A DNA stretch of 64,000 nt from Flavobacterium sp. GT3R68 (GCF_007109225.1 NZ_VJZK01000001.1:62001-126000); one strand, 5' to 3'; shown: positions 52,837 through 63,655, counted from the stretch's first letter. Notes: a model not told the origin generated them from the sequence alone. Program-made: numbers and translations.

Positions 52837-54606
52837 ATGAAAAACACGCTGCTATCCCATATCCAATCCCCAACCGATTTACGTCAATTGGATAGTTCCC
52901 AATTGCCTCAGGTCGCTCAGGAATTACGTGATTTTATCATCGCTGCGGTGGCTGCAAAAGAGGGACATCTGGGCGCCAGTCTTGGTGTGGTCGAATTGAC
53001 CCTGGCGTTGCATTATGTGTTTGACACCCCTGATGATCTATTGGTTTGGGATGTTGGGCATCAGGCTTATGGCCACAAAATACTGACCGGAAGACGGGAT
53101 AATTTCGATACCAACCGCCAATTGCATGGGATTTCCGGTTTCCCGAAAAGAAGCGAAAGCATCTATGATACTTTTGGCGTAGGCCACTCCTCTACTGCTA
53201 TTTCTGCGGCGTTGGGAATGGCGATTGCGTCGAATCTGAAAGGTGATTTTGAGAAACAGCATATTGCAGTTGTCGGCGATGCGTCCATTGCATCCGGAAT
53301 GGCTTTTGAAGGCCTGAATCACGCCGGAGTTACCGATGCCAATCTATTGGTGATTCTAAACGATAACGCCATCGGGATTGACCCAAGTGTTGGGGCCCTG
53401 AAAAAGTATCTTACTGCCGTAAAAGAGGGAAAAAACCCCAAGAAAAACAACATGATCAAGTCGCTGAATTTTGATTATTCAGGACCGATAGATGGCCATG
53501 ATGTTTTTGCCGTAATCGCCGAATTGAGGCGGCTTCAAAAAATAAAAGGACCCAAATTCCTGCATGTCATTACCACCAAAGGCAAAGGTCTCCGTCAAGC
53601 GGAAGATGATCAGGTGCGTTACCATGCGCCGGGGAAATTCGATAAGAATACAGGTGAAATCCATTCAAAACCGGAAACCGATTTACCGCCCAGATACCAG
53701 GATGTTTTTGGCCTCACGCTATTGGATCTGGCCCGAAAAAATGAAAAAATTGTGGGCATTACGCCAGCCATGCCATCCGGGAGCTCGTTGAAATTCATGA
53801 TGGATGCGTTTCCGAAACGTGCTTTTGACGTCGGGATTGCCGAACAGCACGCCGTTACGCTCGCTGCCGGAATGGCCACTCAGGGAATGATTGTTTTTTG
53901 CAATATTTATTCCACTTTTCTGCAACGCGCCTACGACCAGGTCATCCATGATGTGGCATTGCAGAATCTTCCAGTTATTTTTTGTCTCGACCGCGCCGGG
54001 CTTGTAGGGGAAGACGGTGCCACGCATCACGGCGTCTTTGATCTGGCTTACCTGCGCTGCATTCCCAATATGATTGTCTATGCTCCGATGAACGAATATG
54101 GACTGCGAAATATTTTATATACGGCTCAAAAAGGGCTATCTCATCCGATTGCAATCCGTTATCCGAGAGGGCGCGCCCAGAATGTGGATTGGCAACACCC
54201 CTATAAAACCATAGCTATCGGAAAAGCGGTCTGCATTCAGGACGGTTCCGGAATTGCGGTTTTATCTACTGGTTCTATTGGTAATAATGTTACTTCGGCT
54301 ATAGCCAAAATGCGGCATCCGCAAACCATAGCCCATTATGATTTTGCCTTTGTAAAACCGTTGGACGAAAATGTACTACATACCATTTTTACCAAATTTG
54401 AAAATATCATCACTATTGAAGACGGGGTAATAAAAGGTGGTTTTGGCAGTGCTGTAACTGAATTCGCCGCACAGCATCGGTATCACGCTTCTATTAAAAC
54501 CCTTGGAATTCCGGATGAATTTATTGAACACGGTACGGTTGAGGAACTTCAGCAGTATTGTAAGATGGACACCAAAAGTTTGGAATTACTATTTTCGGCG
54601 TATTGA
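52837..54606 (+). CDS. dxs: 1-deoxy-D-xylulose-5-phosphate synthase
   Basis: First step of the MEP isoprenoid pathway, condensing pyruvate and glyceraldehyde 3-phosphate with TPP. 589 residues. GHLGASLGVVELTLALHYVF, WDVGHQAYGHKILTGR, the TPP/magnesium site GDASIASGMAFEGLNHAG, and DRAGLVGEDGATHHG of the pyrimidine-binding domain are intact. Slightly short for the family (about 620-640) but with no missing domain. Confidence 0.97.
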   Translation: MKNTLLSHIQSPTDLRQLDSSQLPQVAQELRDFIIAAVAAKEGHLGASLGVVELTLALHYVFDTPDDLLVWDVGHQAYGHKILTGRRDNFDTNRQLHGISGFPKRSESIYDTFGVGHSSTAISAALGMAIASNLKGDFEKQHIAVVGDASIASGMAFEGLNHAGVTDANLLVILNDNAIGIDPSVGALKKYLTAVKEGKNPKKNNMIKSLNFDYSGPIDGHDVFAVIAELRRLQKIKGPKFLHVITTKGKGLRQAEDDQVRYHAPGKFDKNTGEIHSKPETDLPPRYQDVFGLTLLDLARKNEKIVGITPAMPSGSSLKFMMDAFPKRAFDVGIAEQHAVTLAAGMATQGMIVFCNIYSTFLQRAYDQVIHDVALQNLPVIFCLDRAGLVGEDGATHHGVFDLAYLRCIPNMIVYAPMNEYGLRNILYTAQKGLSHPIAIRYPRGRAQNVDWQHPYKTIAIGKAVCIQDGSGIAVLSTGSIGNNVTSAIAKMRHPQTIAHYDFAFVKPLDENVLHTIFTKFENIITIEDGVIKGGFGSAVTEFAAQHRYHASIKTLGIPDEFIEHGTVEELQQYCKMDTKSLELLFSAY

Positions 54607-54646
54607 AATTCTAGTATTGACTACAAAACTAAAATGCCATATAAAT

Positions 54647-54679
54647 AAAAAAGACCTGAATAAATCAGGTCTTTTTTTT
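54647..54679. terminator. Bidirectional terminator
   Basis: AAGACCTGA/TCAGGTCTT stem with A- and T-runs, between convergent dxs and the secreted-protein gene. Confidence 0.85.
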
Positions 54680-54696
54680 GCAATTAAAAATGAAAT

Positions 54697-57600
54697 TTAG
54701 TTTAACACCACTTTACTGGTATGTGACAAGTCCTGTCCTTTCATTTTTAGGATGTAAATACCGGATTGTAAGCCATTCAGGCTGATAGCTTTTTCAGCTA
54801 CAAAATCCGCATAATCTTTACTGTATACTTCCTTACCGTTAAGGTCAAATAATTTAACGGACATTTTTCCGGAATAACCTGCAACAGAAATGTTCAGAAC
54901 ATCACTTGTTGGATTAGGATACACTTTAACTCCCACTGAAGAAGCTAGATCATCAGTAGATAGTGTTGTGCCTGTAAATATACCAGAGAAGATTCCTCTT
55001 CCATAAGTAGCCGCAAAAACGGAATTGTCATTTCTTAAATCCATGTCGGTAACTTTTACATTACTCATTCCGTTATAAGACTGATTCCATACCGGAGTCG
55101 CTGAACTAAAGGTATTAGTATACCAAACTCCTAACTCACTACCCACAATCACTTCATTTAAGTTCAATGGGTTTTGCAAAATACATTTTACCGGAATATC
55201 AGGGAAGTTTCCTTCTTTATTCTGCCATGTTACCCCTGCATCGGCACTATACCAAATACTGGTTACATTATAATTATGAAACGTAACAAAAATATCGTTA
55301 TTAGTCGCTCCAAATTCAACATCAGAAATACTTCCGACAAACCCTGGTCCTGTAATATCCGTCCAGATTGGCCCCGGCACAGTAACCTGAGCGCCTGTAA
55401 TTCTTAGTAACTTACCGTTTCTGCAACCTACTAAAAGTGTAGTTGTTGCTGTCGTATATGGAGATACGGCGAAAGCTGTTGGAGAGTTGGTTAAAAGTGC
55501 ATTCGTTAAGAGTGCTTTTGCAACTGTCCCGGTCAAGCCGACGTTAGTATATCTTCTGATTTGGTAAACCCCTGCAGCCGTTGTATAATCAGAATATAAT
55601 ATATTTAAATTGGAATCTAAAACCATTGGCGCGATAAAAGCTCCATTTGAAGTAGTTTCTGAATTTATAGATTTTACAGCACCAGCTGTCGTTCTTCTGT
55701 TAATATTGTTATTATATACGTAATTCGTAATATAATATTTATCAGCACCCTGATCAAACATCGTAAAGGCCCCATCACCTCCCTGAACTTCGACACTTGA
55801 GTTGGCACCTGCCGCAGCGGACGCAAAATATTGCGAACCGTTATCCTGAGCACCTGCCGCATAATAATCATTAACTAAATTACCTCCGGTAGCACCTGAT
55901 GGAGCCACACCTAAGCTATAAAACTGGGTAACATTAAATCCTTTATTTCTTGAAGTAGCCGGTGTACCACCTGACAAACTTGCTGAGTAATATACACCTC
56001 CATCATTACCAAAAAGACCGATATTAGAATTGTTCGGTTTAAAGGTCATGGTATGCTGATCAGAGTGGACGTCAGACGTCCAGTTTGAAATAGCCGTCCA
56101 GTTAGCACCAGCATCGGCAGATCGGTATAAATCGATACCTCCTACATATACAACCTGGTCATTACTAGGATCCACTTCAATCATTAGGTCATAAAAAGCC
56201 TGTTGTCCTGTGAAACCGTATGTTGTTTCTCTTGTCTCATTCCCAACTGGTAATGATGTTGCAGCAGAACTTGCAAAACCATCAGTAGTTTTTATAATAG
56301 TTACTTCTATCGTTGCCGGAGCAACTGGTGTAATCTCAGATAAAACATATACTTTATCAGCAACTGTCTTAGAAACAGCAATTTGTGTTCTGGTACCTTT
56401 GGTAACAGTATATTTATCAATAAAATTCGTTCCATCGGTAGAAGCAAACACTTTACCTCCTCCATCGCCATAGGCAGTACTTTCTGTTGTAGAAACCCAT
56501 ACTTTGTTGTCTGCTCCAATTTCAATATCATTTGGACAGTGTTTATTACTTGATGCAGTAAGTGGCAAGGTTAATAATGTCCAGTTTGCACCACCATCAT
56601 TAGATTTATAAACACCATAGGTATACGTTCCTAAGTATGCTCCTCCGGCATATCCATCACCGGCAGCTACAAAAATTTCAGATACTCCTCCATTATTTCT
56701 AACAGCAAGGTCATTTATCATTTGTATACCCGGAACCAAGTTACCAGTAATAGCTCCTGGAGTACTCGGGTTTAAGGCACCATTTACTGTCCCGGATCCT
56801 AAAGCAGCTTCTATAAGATTTCCGTCAGATTGAGAAATCATCGTAGAAGGAATGGTGATTGTCGCATCTGTTCCTCCCATAGCAACGGGAACTCCGGGCG
56901 CATTATTCATCATAATTACACCGACAGCTCCTGCATCTTGAGCAGCTTTGACTTTTTGAACAAAAGGACAAGACCCTCTTCTAATTAAGGCAATTTTTCC
57001 TGCTAACGCAGCTGTGTTTTGTATTACGTCACACCCATCCGATGATGGCGCTGCATTATCTATAACTAAAACAATATCTTGAGTAATTGGGGTAGATACT
57101 GCACTTCCGAAACCAGTTGTTGGAAAACAAGGATAATTTCCAGCAATACCCGCCGGAGTATTAATGGTTACATTGGCAGCAGATTGAAATGTTGTTGGTC
57201 CGGTAACGCCACCAAGTACTTTAGTCCATGTAGCACCGGCGTTCACCGATTTCCATACACCATCTCCATTTACATCTCCTGTATAGGATTCTCCCGTTCC
57301 AACGTAAAATGTTGTTGGAGTAACCGGATCCACTGCAATGCAGGATACGTTCAGATTATCTTGGATATTTACTCTGGTCCAGGCAGAAGCAGCATTTGAG
57401 ATATTTGTGTTTTTCCACATACCACCACTTACACCACCTGCAAAAACAGTCTCATAGGTTGGATCATTTGGATCAAACATAATTGCTCTGGTTCTTCCAC
57501 CTACATTTGTAGGTCCTCTTTCAACCCAACTATTATCACTGGCATCACCGGGAGTTCTACCCGATGCTAATTCTACTTGTCTTTCGGCATTAAGCCTGTC

Positions 57601-57936
57601 TCTAAGTAATCTTACTTTTTCCGGGGTCGGTCTACCAGTCGCCGGATTCATAGTTAATTCCCACTCACTTTCAAAATACTTGTTAGGAGGGAGACCCATA
57701 CTTTTTCTTTCTTTACCCGAAAGTTTTAATATTTTTTTGTAGGGAGAGTTCGCTAAAAACTGAGCATGCTGCTTTCGCAAAGCCTTTGTTTTTTTATCGG
57801 GCTTAGCAGTATGCATCGCAATTTTTTTAGATGTAACTGAAGCTGTTGCCTTAACTTTCTTTTGCTGTACTGTCTGGGAATATCCAGAAACAGAAAGCAT
57901 TAGCATCATTAGTAACAAGAGTAGATTTTTCTTCAT
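54697..57936 (-). CDS. Type IX-secreted protein with sortilin-like repeats and a PA domain
   Basis: 1079 residues: signal peptide (MMLMLSVSGYSQ); a basic pro-region to about 120; BNR/VPS10-type beta-propeller repeats (GGMWKNTN, GDGVWKSVNAGATWTKVLGG, GVYKSNDGGANWTLL); and an inserted protease-associated domain at about 270-380 (IALIRRGSCPFVQKVKAAQD). The C-terminal type A sorting domain is KVYPNPTSDVLNIS ending SGIYILKMKGQDLSHTSKVV. It is probably delivered to the cell surface by the same type IX system that gldD supports. Ligand or enzyme activity unknown. Confidence 0.9.
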   Translation of the reverse strand: MKKNLLLLLMMLMLSVSGYSQTVQQKKVKATASVTSKKIAMHTAKPDKKTKALRKQHAQFLANSPYKKILKLSGKERKSMGLPPNKYFESEWELTMNPATGRPTPEKVRLLRDRLNAERQVELASGRTPGDASDNSWVERGPTNVGGRTRAIMFDPNDPTYETVFAGGVSGGMWKNTNISNAASAWTRVNIQDNLNVSCIAVDPVTPTTFYVGTGESYTGDVNGDGVWKSVNAGATWTKVLGGVTGPTTFQSAANVTINTPAGIAGNYPCFPTTGFGSAVSTPITQDIVLVIDNAAPSSDGCDVIQNTAALAGKIALIRRGSCPFVQKVKAAQDAGAVGVIMMNNAPGVPVAMGGTDATITIPSTMISQSDGNLIEAALGSGTVNGALNPSTPGAITGNLVPGIQMINDLAVRNNGGVSEIFVAAGDGYAGGAYLGTYTYGVYKSNDGGANWTLLTLPLTASSNKHCPNDIEIGADNKVWVSTTESTAYGDGGGKVFASTDGTNFIDKYTVTKGTRTQIAVSKTVADKVYVLSEITPVAPATIEVTIIKTTDGFASSAATSLPVGNETRETTYGFTGQQAFYDLMIEVDPSNDQVVYVGGIDLYRSADAGANWTAISNWTSDVHSDQHTMTFKPNNSNIGLFGNDGGVYYSASLSGGTPATSRNKGFNVTQFYSLGVAPSGATGGNLVNDYYAAGAQDNGSQYFASAAAGANSSVEVQGGDGAFTMFDQGADKYYITNYVYNNNINRRTTAGAVKSINSETTSNGAFIAPMVLDSNLNILYSDYTTAAGVYQIRRYTNVGLTGTVAKALLTNALLTNSPTAFAVSPYTTATTTLLVGCRNGKLLRITGAQVTVPGPIWTDITGPGFVGSISDVEFGATNNDIFVTFHNYNVTSIWYSADAGVTWQNKEGNFPDIPVKCILQNPLNLNEVIVGSELGVWYTNTFSSATPVWNQSYNGMSNVKVTDMDLRNDNSVFAATYGRGIFSGIFTGTTLSTDDLASSVGVKVYPNPTSDVLNISVAGYSGKMSVKLFDLNGKEVYSKDYADFVAEKAISLNGLQSGIYILKMKGQDLSHTSKVVLN

Positions 57937-58324
57937 GATTTGGTTGTATAATATTTAGTGCGCTAAAATAGATTTAATTTTTTATATATAAACAATTTAT
58001 TTCTTAAATCGCTGGTATTTTAACTATTAACTTCGAGATTTGCGGTAAAACTGATGTAAAATAGAACGAATTTTCTTAAATTTCGACTTCATAACAAACT
58101 ATTGTATAAAAGCTTTTCATAAAAAAAAGCCTGTTACAATTGACTAGTGGGGGAATTCCTTCTATTGGAACAGAATTTTTTATTAAATTTATTCCATAAT
58201 GAAACTTATATTTTATCCATTATTATTTTTAGTAAGTAAAATCTTGATTTTAAGCTACTTAGATAATTTTAATTTTTAAACACCATATCCCTTCTGGCAG
58301 GGAACTGAATCATAACTCGCATAA
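57937..58324. other. Intergenic region
   Basis: 388 AT-rich bases, presumably holding the promoter of the type IX cargo gene near its right-hand start. A 26-codon ATG frame at 58198 has no support. No repeat or terminator of note was found apart from a short CCCT/AGGG hairpin near 58288-58302. Confidence 0.35.
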
Positions 58325-59671
58325 TTAACTTTTAGCAGCCGTGATTGTATTGTAAAAAATAAAGGCATTCCCGTCTGTCAATAAGGAGATGAAGTGGCAA
58401 ATATGTAGTAACCTATCGTACAGATTATTTTTTTCCACGTGGAATTTTTCCGGTAGCAGTTTCAATAACAATTTGTCGAAATTGGTGGCTTTTCCATCAA
58501 AATCATTATTAAAAGCGGTGATGAATTTATCCAATAAGGTGTTGATGATTTGGTATCCGGTCAATTCCTTTTCAATCACTTCCCGACTTTGGTATATTTT
58601 CTTGACGCTCAATTTGATGATGTCATCCATTTGCGCTTTGTACTTGCTTTTATCCGTTAGCGCATGGGGAAATCTACCCTCTAGTATATCCGTCTCATTT
58701 TCCATGAACACACGGACGGCATCATTTATAAGACTTCCGATAGCAAGTGCGCGCAAATAACTGATACGATCTTCCTTGGTGGTCAGTGCATGGTATTTTT
58801 TAGTGTCAATACTGTCTTTGACCAATTTGATTAAGTATTCCAACGCAAAATCTTCCGAGACCAATCCGAGATTCATTCCGTCTTCAAAATCTATAATCGT
58901 ATAGCAGATATCATCTGCGGCTTCGACCAAATAAGCCAGGGGATGTCTTTCGAAACCGATATCGTTCCCGGATTTATTGGAAATCATGCCCAACTCCTGC
59001 GCGACATCCTCAAAAAAGGCTTTATCGGACTGAAAAAATCCATATTTTTTATCCGCAATAGCGGAAGTAGGTTTTTTTGGCAGACTTTCTTTTGGGTATT
59101 TCATAAAAGCTCCAAGAGTAGCATACGAAATCCGCAACCCGCCTTCATTACCGGGACGCGAACTGGTCAGCACCGAAAACCCATTGGCATTGCCTTCAAA
59201 ATCGATCAGATCCTGCCATTCCTTTTCAGTTACTTGGTCCTTGTATTTTTGGCCGTTACCAATCGAAAAATATTCGCCGATGGCTTTTTCACCCGAATGA
59301 CCAAATGGGGGATTGCCAATATCATGCGCCAGACAGGCTGCAGCGACAATTGCCCCGAAATCATTCATATGAAAACCGTGGATTTCCTGTAAATGCGGAT
59401 ATTTTTCGATGATTTTTTTTCCAACCAACCTTCCGATGGATCGTCCCACTACGGATACTTCTAAACTGTGGGTAAGTCGGGTGTGCACAAAATCGGTTTT
59501 AGATAGCGGTATTACTTGGGTTTTGTCCTGCAGGCTCCGGAATGCCGATGAGAAAATGATCCGGTCGTAATCGACTTCAAATCCAAGACGCGTATCGTCC
59601 TGCTCTTTTCGCAATCGTTTGCTTGTGTCGCCCTGTCGTTTCAGGGATAGAAGTTGTTCCCAGTTCATCAT
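58325..59671 (-). CDS. dgt: Deoxyguanosinetriphosphate triphosphohydrolase (dGTPase)
   Basis: HD-domain enzyme that splits dNTPs to nucleoside and triphosphate. 448 residues. RIIFSSAFRSLQDKTQV, TRLTHSLEVS, the metal-binding AHDIGNPPFGHSGE and VEAADDICYTIIDFEDG match the dGTPase family. It lies 2.7 kb from nrdA on the same strand, so nucleotide-pool genes are loosely grouped. Confidence 0.95.
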   Translation of the reverse strand: MMNWEQLLSLKRQGDTSKRLRKEQDDTRLGFEVDYDRIIFSSAFRSLQDKTQVIPLSKTDFVHTRLTHSLEVSVVGRSIGRLVGKKIIEKYPHLQEIHGFHMNDFGAIVAAACLAHDIGNPPFGHSGEKAIGEYFSIGNGQKYKDQVTEKEWQDLIDFEGNANGFSVLTSSRPGNEGGLRISYATLGAFMKYPKESLPKKPTSAIADKKYGFFQSDKAFFEDVAQELGMISNKSGNDIGFERHPLAYLVEAADDICYTIIDFEDGMNLGLVSEDFALEYLIKLVKDSIDTKKYHALTTKEDRISYLRALAIGSLINDAVRVFMENETDILEGRFPHALTDKSKYKAQMDDIIKLSVKKIYQSREVIEKELTGYQIINTLLDKFITAFNNDFDGKATNFDKLLLKLLPEKFHVEKNNLYDRLLHICHFISLLTDGNAFIFYNTITAAKS

Positions 59672-59728
59672 TGGAAGGTTAAATTCAAAAATTAAGTTAC
59701 GAATGTACGAATTGAAAAATAAAGTCGG

Positions 59729-60175
59729 TTAAATTATTTTCTTCATGCAAACGCTGTTTTCAACGCCAATGTATTGACCAAAGTTTGGAATAATTTTGTA
59801 GCCTGATTTTTTATACAAAGCAATAGCGTTTTCCAGTTTTGGAGACGTTTCCAAAATGTAACTACTATATTGGAGTTCTGTTGCCCAAGATTCCAATTCG
59901 TTCAGAATAAGACTGGCAATTCCTTTTTTTCTGTGTTCAGGATGTACAAACATGCGTTTGATTTCTGCTGTGTCAAAGTCGTATTCCTTAAAACCGCCAC
60001 AACCCACAGGGGCATCATTTTCATAACAAACTACAACATGTTCTAAATATTTGTTGTTATAAAAGGAAAAGAAATCTCTTTCTTTCCCATCTATATCTAT
60101 CAGGTATTCATCAAAAATGGCGATCAGTTTTTGAAAATCGGCATTATCGGAAGTGGTTCTTTTTAAAGTAATCAT
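59729..60175 (-). CDS. GNAT family N-acetyltransferase
   Basis: 148 residues. The acetyl-CoA loop is RMFVHPEHRKKGIASLILNE, preceded by VGCGGFKEYD and followed by LETSPKLENAIALYKKSGY. Substrate not predictable. Confidence 0.9.
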   Translation of the reverse strand: MITLKRTTSDNADFQKLIAIFDEYLIDIDGKERDFFSFYNNKYLEHVVVCYENDAPVGCGGFKEYDFDTAEIKRMFVHPEHRKKGIASLILNELESWATELQYSSYILETSPKLENAIALYKKSGYKIIPNFGQYIGVENSVCMKKII

Positions 60176-60194
60176 TTTGTAAAGTATTTAAATA

Positions 60195-60222
60195 TAAAAA
60201 CAGCCATCAAAATTGACGGCTG
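60195..60222 (-). terminator. Terminator of the RDD-family gene
   Basis: CAGCC/GGCTG with an extended inner TCAA/TTGA stem, T-run on the minus-strand side. Confidence 0.7.
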
Positions 60223-60241
60223 ATTCTATGAATAGAACTTT

Positions 60242-60733
60242 TTAAAGCATCTCGAGCGGAGCGGCATACAGTTGTTTTTTTTCAATAAACTTATGTCTTT
60301 TGACCACATAGGTATGGGAAAAACTGTCGTGCCAGCCTCTGGATTTGGAACCTAAAAAAGTAAGGGCCTCAAAAGGAATGAAACGGCAGAGTGTTCTTTT
60401 CAGAATAGCCGCAGTAGTGGGTTTGGAACCATTTCTCATAGCAACAATGGTTTTGGTAAAGTATTTGGCCAAAGTCCGCGAAAAATAAGTTTCCATTATC
60501 AGATAATAAAGCATCATGACAACTGCGAATGATAGACAATGTTCGATGGGCGTCATGCATTCAATCCGGTCTGATAGAGCGGTGTTGTTGGCTATATCTG
60601 CGATCAGAATAATAGTAGTACCGATACTGATCCAGATAATGTATACAATAAGCGAATCGATTAGGCAGTTCAGAAACCGATCTCCTTTGGACGCCAGTAA
60701 AGTGTCTGTAATGGTAAATTCCTTGCTTTCCAT
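60242..60733 (-). CDS. RDD family membrane protein
   Basis: 163 residues. The RDD motif starts at GDRFLNCLIDSLIVYIIW, with later helices and LKRTLCRFIPFEALTFLG. Proposed roles of RDD proteins include ion transport; none can be assigned here. Confidence 0.85.
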   Translation of the reverse strand: MESKEFTITDTLLASKGDRFLNCLIDSLIVYIIWISIGTTIILIADIANNTALSDRIECMTPIEHCLSFAVVMMLYYLIMETYFSRTLAKYFTKTIVAMRNGSKPTTAAILKRTLCRFIPFEALTFLGSKSRGWHDSFSHTYVVKRHKFIEKKQLYAAPLEML

Positions 60734-60855
60734 CTTAAATTATTTTGAAGTAAATACAGCAATAAAAACAGGAGTAACTACCTCAAATATAGTGATTTAT
60801 TTCTAAACATTTACTTACAAAATATGTAATTTCAGAATTAAATTCAGGTGCGGAT

Positions 60856-60985
60856 CTAGCCCCGATTAAAGTGAAAATCCTTTTTATTCCGTCTTTTCTA
60901 CGGATGAAAAGATTACTTCACTATACTTCTATTCCCATAGGAGTTCAGTGAATTTCATTTGCAACGAAAAAGCGGGATTAGCTCC
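60856..60985 (-). repeat. Dispersed repeat family A, copy 3
   Basis: Longest copy, read on the minus strand: GGAGCTAATCCCGCT at the start, AATCTTTTC and AAAAGGAT around the hairpin, and ATCGGGGCTAGA at the end. The centre is CATCCGTAGAAAAGACGG. Confidence 0.7.
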
Positions 60986-61019
60986 AAAAAAAAAACAGCT
61001 ACCAAAATGATAGCTGTTT
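60986..61019 (-). terminator. Terminator of nrdA
   Basis: AAACAGCTA/TAGCTGTTT stem with a long T-run on the minus strand. Confidence 0.8.
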
Positions 61020-61035
61020 AGATTTAATATTTAAA

Positions 61036-61059
61036 GATTGCTTCGTTCCTCGCAATGAC
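61036..61059 (+). repeat. Dispersed repeat family B, copy 3
   Basis: GATTGCTTCGTTCCTCGCAA then TGAC; its last base is part of the nrdA stop codon. Confidence 0.8.
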
Positions 61060-63437
61060 TAAGAACCGCACATTTCACAATCTTCCGGTCCGTCAGCCTG
61101 TGCCTTTAGCAACATCGCCTTGAAATCCTCTACCGCAATCGCTTCCACCGCAATTGGTTCTGCTTTTTTATCGTTGTTTAACGTGAACTTAATCGCATCA
61201 ACAGCCGCTTTGGTTCTCAAATAGTACATTCCGGTTTTCAAACCTGATTGCCAGGCGTAGAAGTGCATCGACGTCAGTTTAGAATAATTGGCATCCTGCA
61301 TAAACAGGTTCAATGATTGCGACTGGTCGACAAAATACCCACGCTGACGTGACATATCGATGATGTCTTTCATTGACATTTCCCAAACTGTTTTGTATAA
61401 TTCTTTCAAATCCTGAGGAATCGCATCAATGTTCTGAACCGAACCGTTGTGACGCATGATTTCCTGTTTCAGATCCTCATTCCACAATCCTAATTGTACC
61501 AGATCGTGCAATAAGTGTTTGTTCACCACGATGAATTCTCCGGAAAGTACTCTTCGGGTGTAAATATTGGACGTATAGGGCTCGAAAGCTTCGTTGTTTC
61601 CTAAAATCTGGGAAGTTGAAGCTGTTGGCATTGGCGCTACCAATAAAGAGTTACGCACACCATGTTCCATTACTTCTTTTCTCAAAGAAGCCCAATCCCA
61701 TCTTCCGGACAATTCCTCGTCTTTCATTCCCCACAGATTGTGTTGGAATTCTCCCTGAGATATTGGTGACCCTTTGAATGTTGAATATGGACCTTCCTCG
61801 ATTGCCATTTCCATCGAAGCGGTTACGGCAGCAAAATAAAGGGTTTCGAATATTTCCTGGTTTAATTTTTTGGCTTCATCAGAAGTAAACGGCAAACGCA
61901 ATAGGATAAAGGCATCAGCCAATCCCTGCACTCCCAATCCGATTGGACGGTGACGCATGTTGGAATTTTCGGCTTCCTTAACCGGGTAATAATTACGGTC
62001 GATAACTTTATTCAGGTTTCTCGTTACGCGTTTGGTTACCTTGAACATCAAGTCGTGGTTGAATTTTCCGTTCTCCACAAACATCGGCAACGAAATCGAC
62101 GCTAAATTACAAACCGCAACCTCATCCGGCGAGGTAAATTCCATAATCTCGGTACATAAATTCGATGAACGGATCGTACCTAAATTTTTCTGGTTTGATT
62201 TTCTGTTGGCTGCATCTTTATACAACATATACGGGGTTCCGGTCTCTATTTGAGATTCCAGGATTTTCTCCCATAATTCACGTGCTTTGATGGTTTTACG
62301 GCCTTTTCCTCTGGTTTCGTAATCGATGTACATGGCTTCAAACTCATCGCCATACACATCATACAATCCAGGGCATTCGTTCGGACACATCAATGTCCAA
62401 TAGCTGTCTTCCTGAACGCGTTTCATGAACAGATCCGAAGTCCACATCGCGAAGAATAAATCCCTGGCGCGCATTTCTTCCTTTCCGGTGTTCTTTTTCA
62501 AATCCAAAAATTCGAAAATATCAGCATGCCACGTTTCGATATAAATCGCAAAACTTCCTTTACGTTTTCCACCACCTTGGTCTACATAACGTGCCGTATC
62601 GTTAAAAACCCGCAACATCGGGACAATTCCGTTCGACGTTCCGTTAGTTCCACGGATATACGAACCTGTCGCTCTCACATTGTGGATAGACAATCCGATT
62701 CCACCTGCCGATTGCGAGATTTTTGCCGTTTGTTTCAGCGTATCGTAAATCCCGTCAATACTGTCGTCCTGCATTGCCAATAGGAAACAAGAAGACATTT
62801 GCGGTTTTGGGGTTCCGGCATTGAATAATGTTGGGGTTGCATGCGTGAAGAATTTCTTCGACATCAAGTCGTAGGTTTCTATCACGGATTCCAAGTCATT
62901 TAAGTGGATTCCAACAGAAACACGCATCAGCATATGTTGGGGTCTTTCAACAATTTTCCCGTTTATTTTTAGCAAATAAGAACGTTCCAATGTCTTGAAA
63001 CCGAAGTAATCATAGTTAAAATCCCTGTTATAGATAATGTGCGAATTAAGGAATTCGGCATTTTCCATAATCACTTTATGCACTTCTTCCGAAAGCAACG
63101 GCGCTTTTTGTCCATTTCTCGGGTTTACATAAAAATACATTTCGTTCATCGTTTCCGAGAACGATTTGTTGGTGTTTTTATGCAGATTAGAAATCGCAAT
63201 ACGGGCTGCCAATTGAGCATAATCCGGATGTGCAATTGTCATCGAAGCCGCAGTTTCAGCCGCAAGATTGTCCAGTTCAGAAGTCGTAACCCCGTCATAA
63301 AGACCTTCAATGACACGCATCGCCACTTTTACGGGATCAACCAAATCGTTCAATCCGTAACATAATTTTTTTATTCTATCCGTAATCTTATCAAACATTA
63401 CCGGCTCTTTGTGGCCGTCTCTTTTTACTACATCCAT
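61059..63437 (-). CDS. nrdA: Ribonucleoside-diphosphate reductase, alpha subunit
   Basis: Class I reductase large subunit, 792 residues. An ATP-cone occupies the N-terminus ([20 protein letters not shown]). Active-site parts are [26 protein letters not shown] (radical Cys and Glu) and [10 protein letters not shown]. The C-terminal redox pair is C787 and C790 (CEMCGS). nrdB lies just upstream on the same strand with a dispersed repeat between them. Confidence 0.97.
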   Translation of the reverse strand: MDVVKRDGHKEPVMFDKITDRIKKLCYGLNDLVDPVKVAMRVIEGLYDGVTTSELDNLAAETAASMTIAHPDYAQLAARIAISNLHKNTNKSFSETMNEMYFYVNPRNGQKAPLLSEEVHKVIMENAEFLNSHIIYNRDFNYDYFGFKTLERSYLLKINGKIVERPQHMLMRVSVGIHLNDLESVIETYDLMSKKFFTHATPTLFNAGTPKPQMSSCFLLAMQDDSIDGIYDTLKQTAKISQSAGGIGLSIHNVRATGSYIRGTNGTSNGIVPMLRVFNDTARYVDQGGGKRKGSFAIYIETWHADIFEFLDLKKNTGKEEMRARDLFFAMWTSDLFMKRVQEDSYWTLMCPNECPGLYDVYGDEFEAMYIDYETRGKGRKTIKARELWEKILESQIETGTPYMLYKDAANRKSNQKNLGTIRSSNLCTEIMEFTSPDEVAVCNLASISLPMFVENGKFNHDLMFKVTKRVTRNLNKVIDRNYYPVKEAENSNMRHRPIGLGVQGLADAFILLRLPFTSDEAKKLNQEIFETLYFAAVTASMEMAIEEGPYSTFKGSPISQGEFQHNLWGMKDEELSGRWDWASLRKEVMEHGVRNSLLVAPMPTASTSQILGNNEAFEPYTSNIYTRRVLSGEFIVVNKHLLHDLVQLGLWNEDLKQEIMRHNGSVQNIDAIPQDLKELYKTVWEMSMKDIIDMSRQRGYFVDQSQSLNLFMQDANYSKLTSMHFYAWQSGLKTGMYYLRTKAAVDAIKFTLNNDKKAEPIAVEAIAVEDFKAMLLKAQADGPEDCEMCGS

Positions 63438-63542
63438 ACGGTTAAATTTTTATATTGTTATTGAAAAATTTAAAGATTGAAAATGAATCTCAATTCTTAA
63501 ACATTGATTTTTTTATTTTTTGAATTCATCCTGATAAAATTC

Positions 63543-63632
63543 AGGAGCTAATCCTGCTATCCGCTATATCTTTTATTTTTTAAAGAAAAAAAAAGAAAAA
63601 AAAAAAAAGGATGCCGCTATTATCAGGGCTAA
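63543..63632 (+). repeat. Dispersed repeat family A, copy 4
   Basis: GGAGCTAATCCTGCTATCCG at the start, AAAAGGATGCCGCTATTATC and AGGGCTAA at the end, with an A/T-only centre (TCTTTTATTTTTTAAAG). It sits between nrdA and nrdB. Confidence 0.75.
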
Positions 63633-63655
63633 CCTAATTTGACCACTCGCTTTTT

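Noticed and set aside
58198..58278. 26-codon hydrophobic ORF in the dgt/type IX cargo gap
   Set aside because: Very short, no promoter or neighbour support, and expected by chance in AT-rich DNA.
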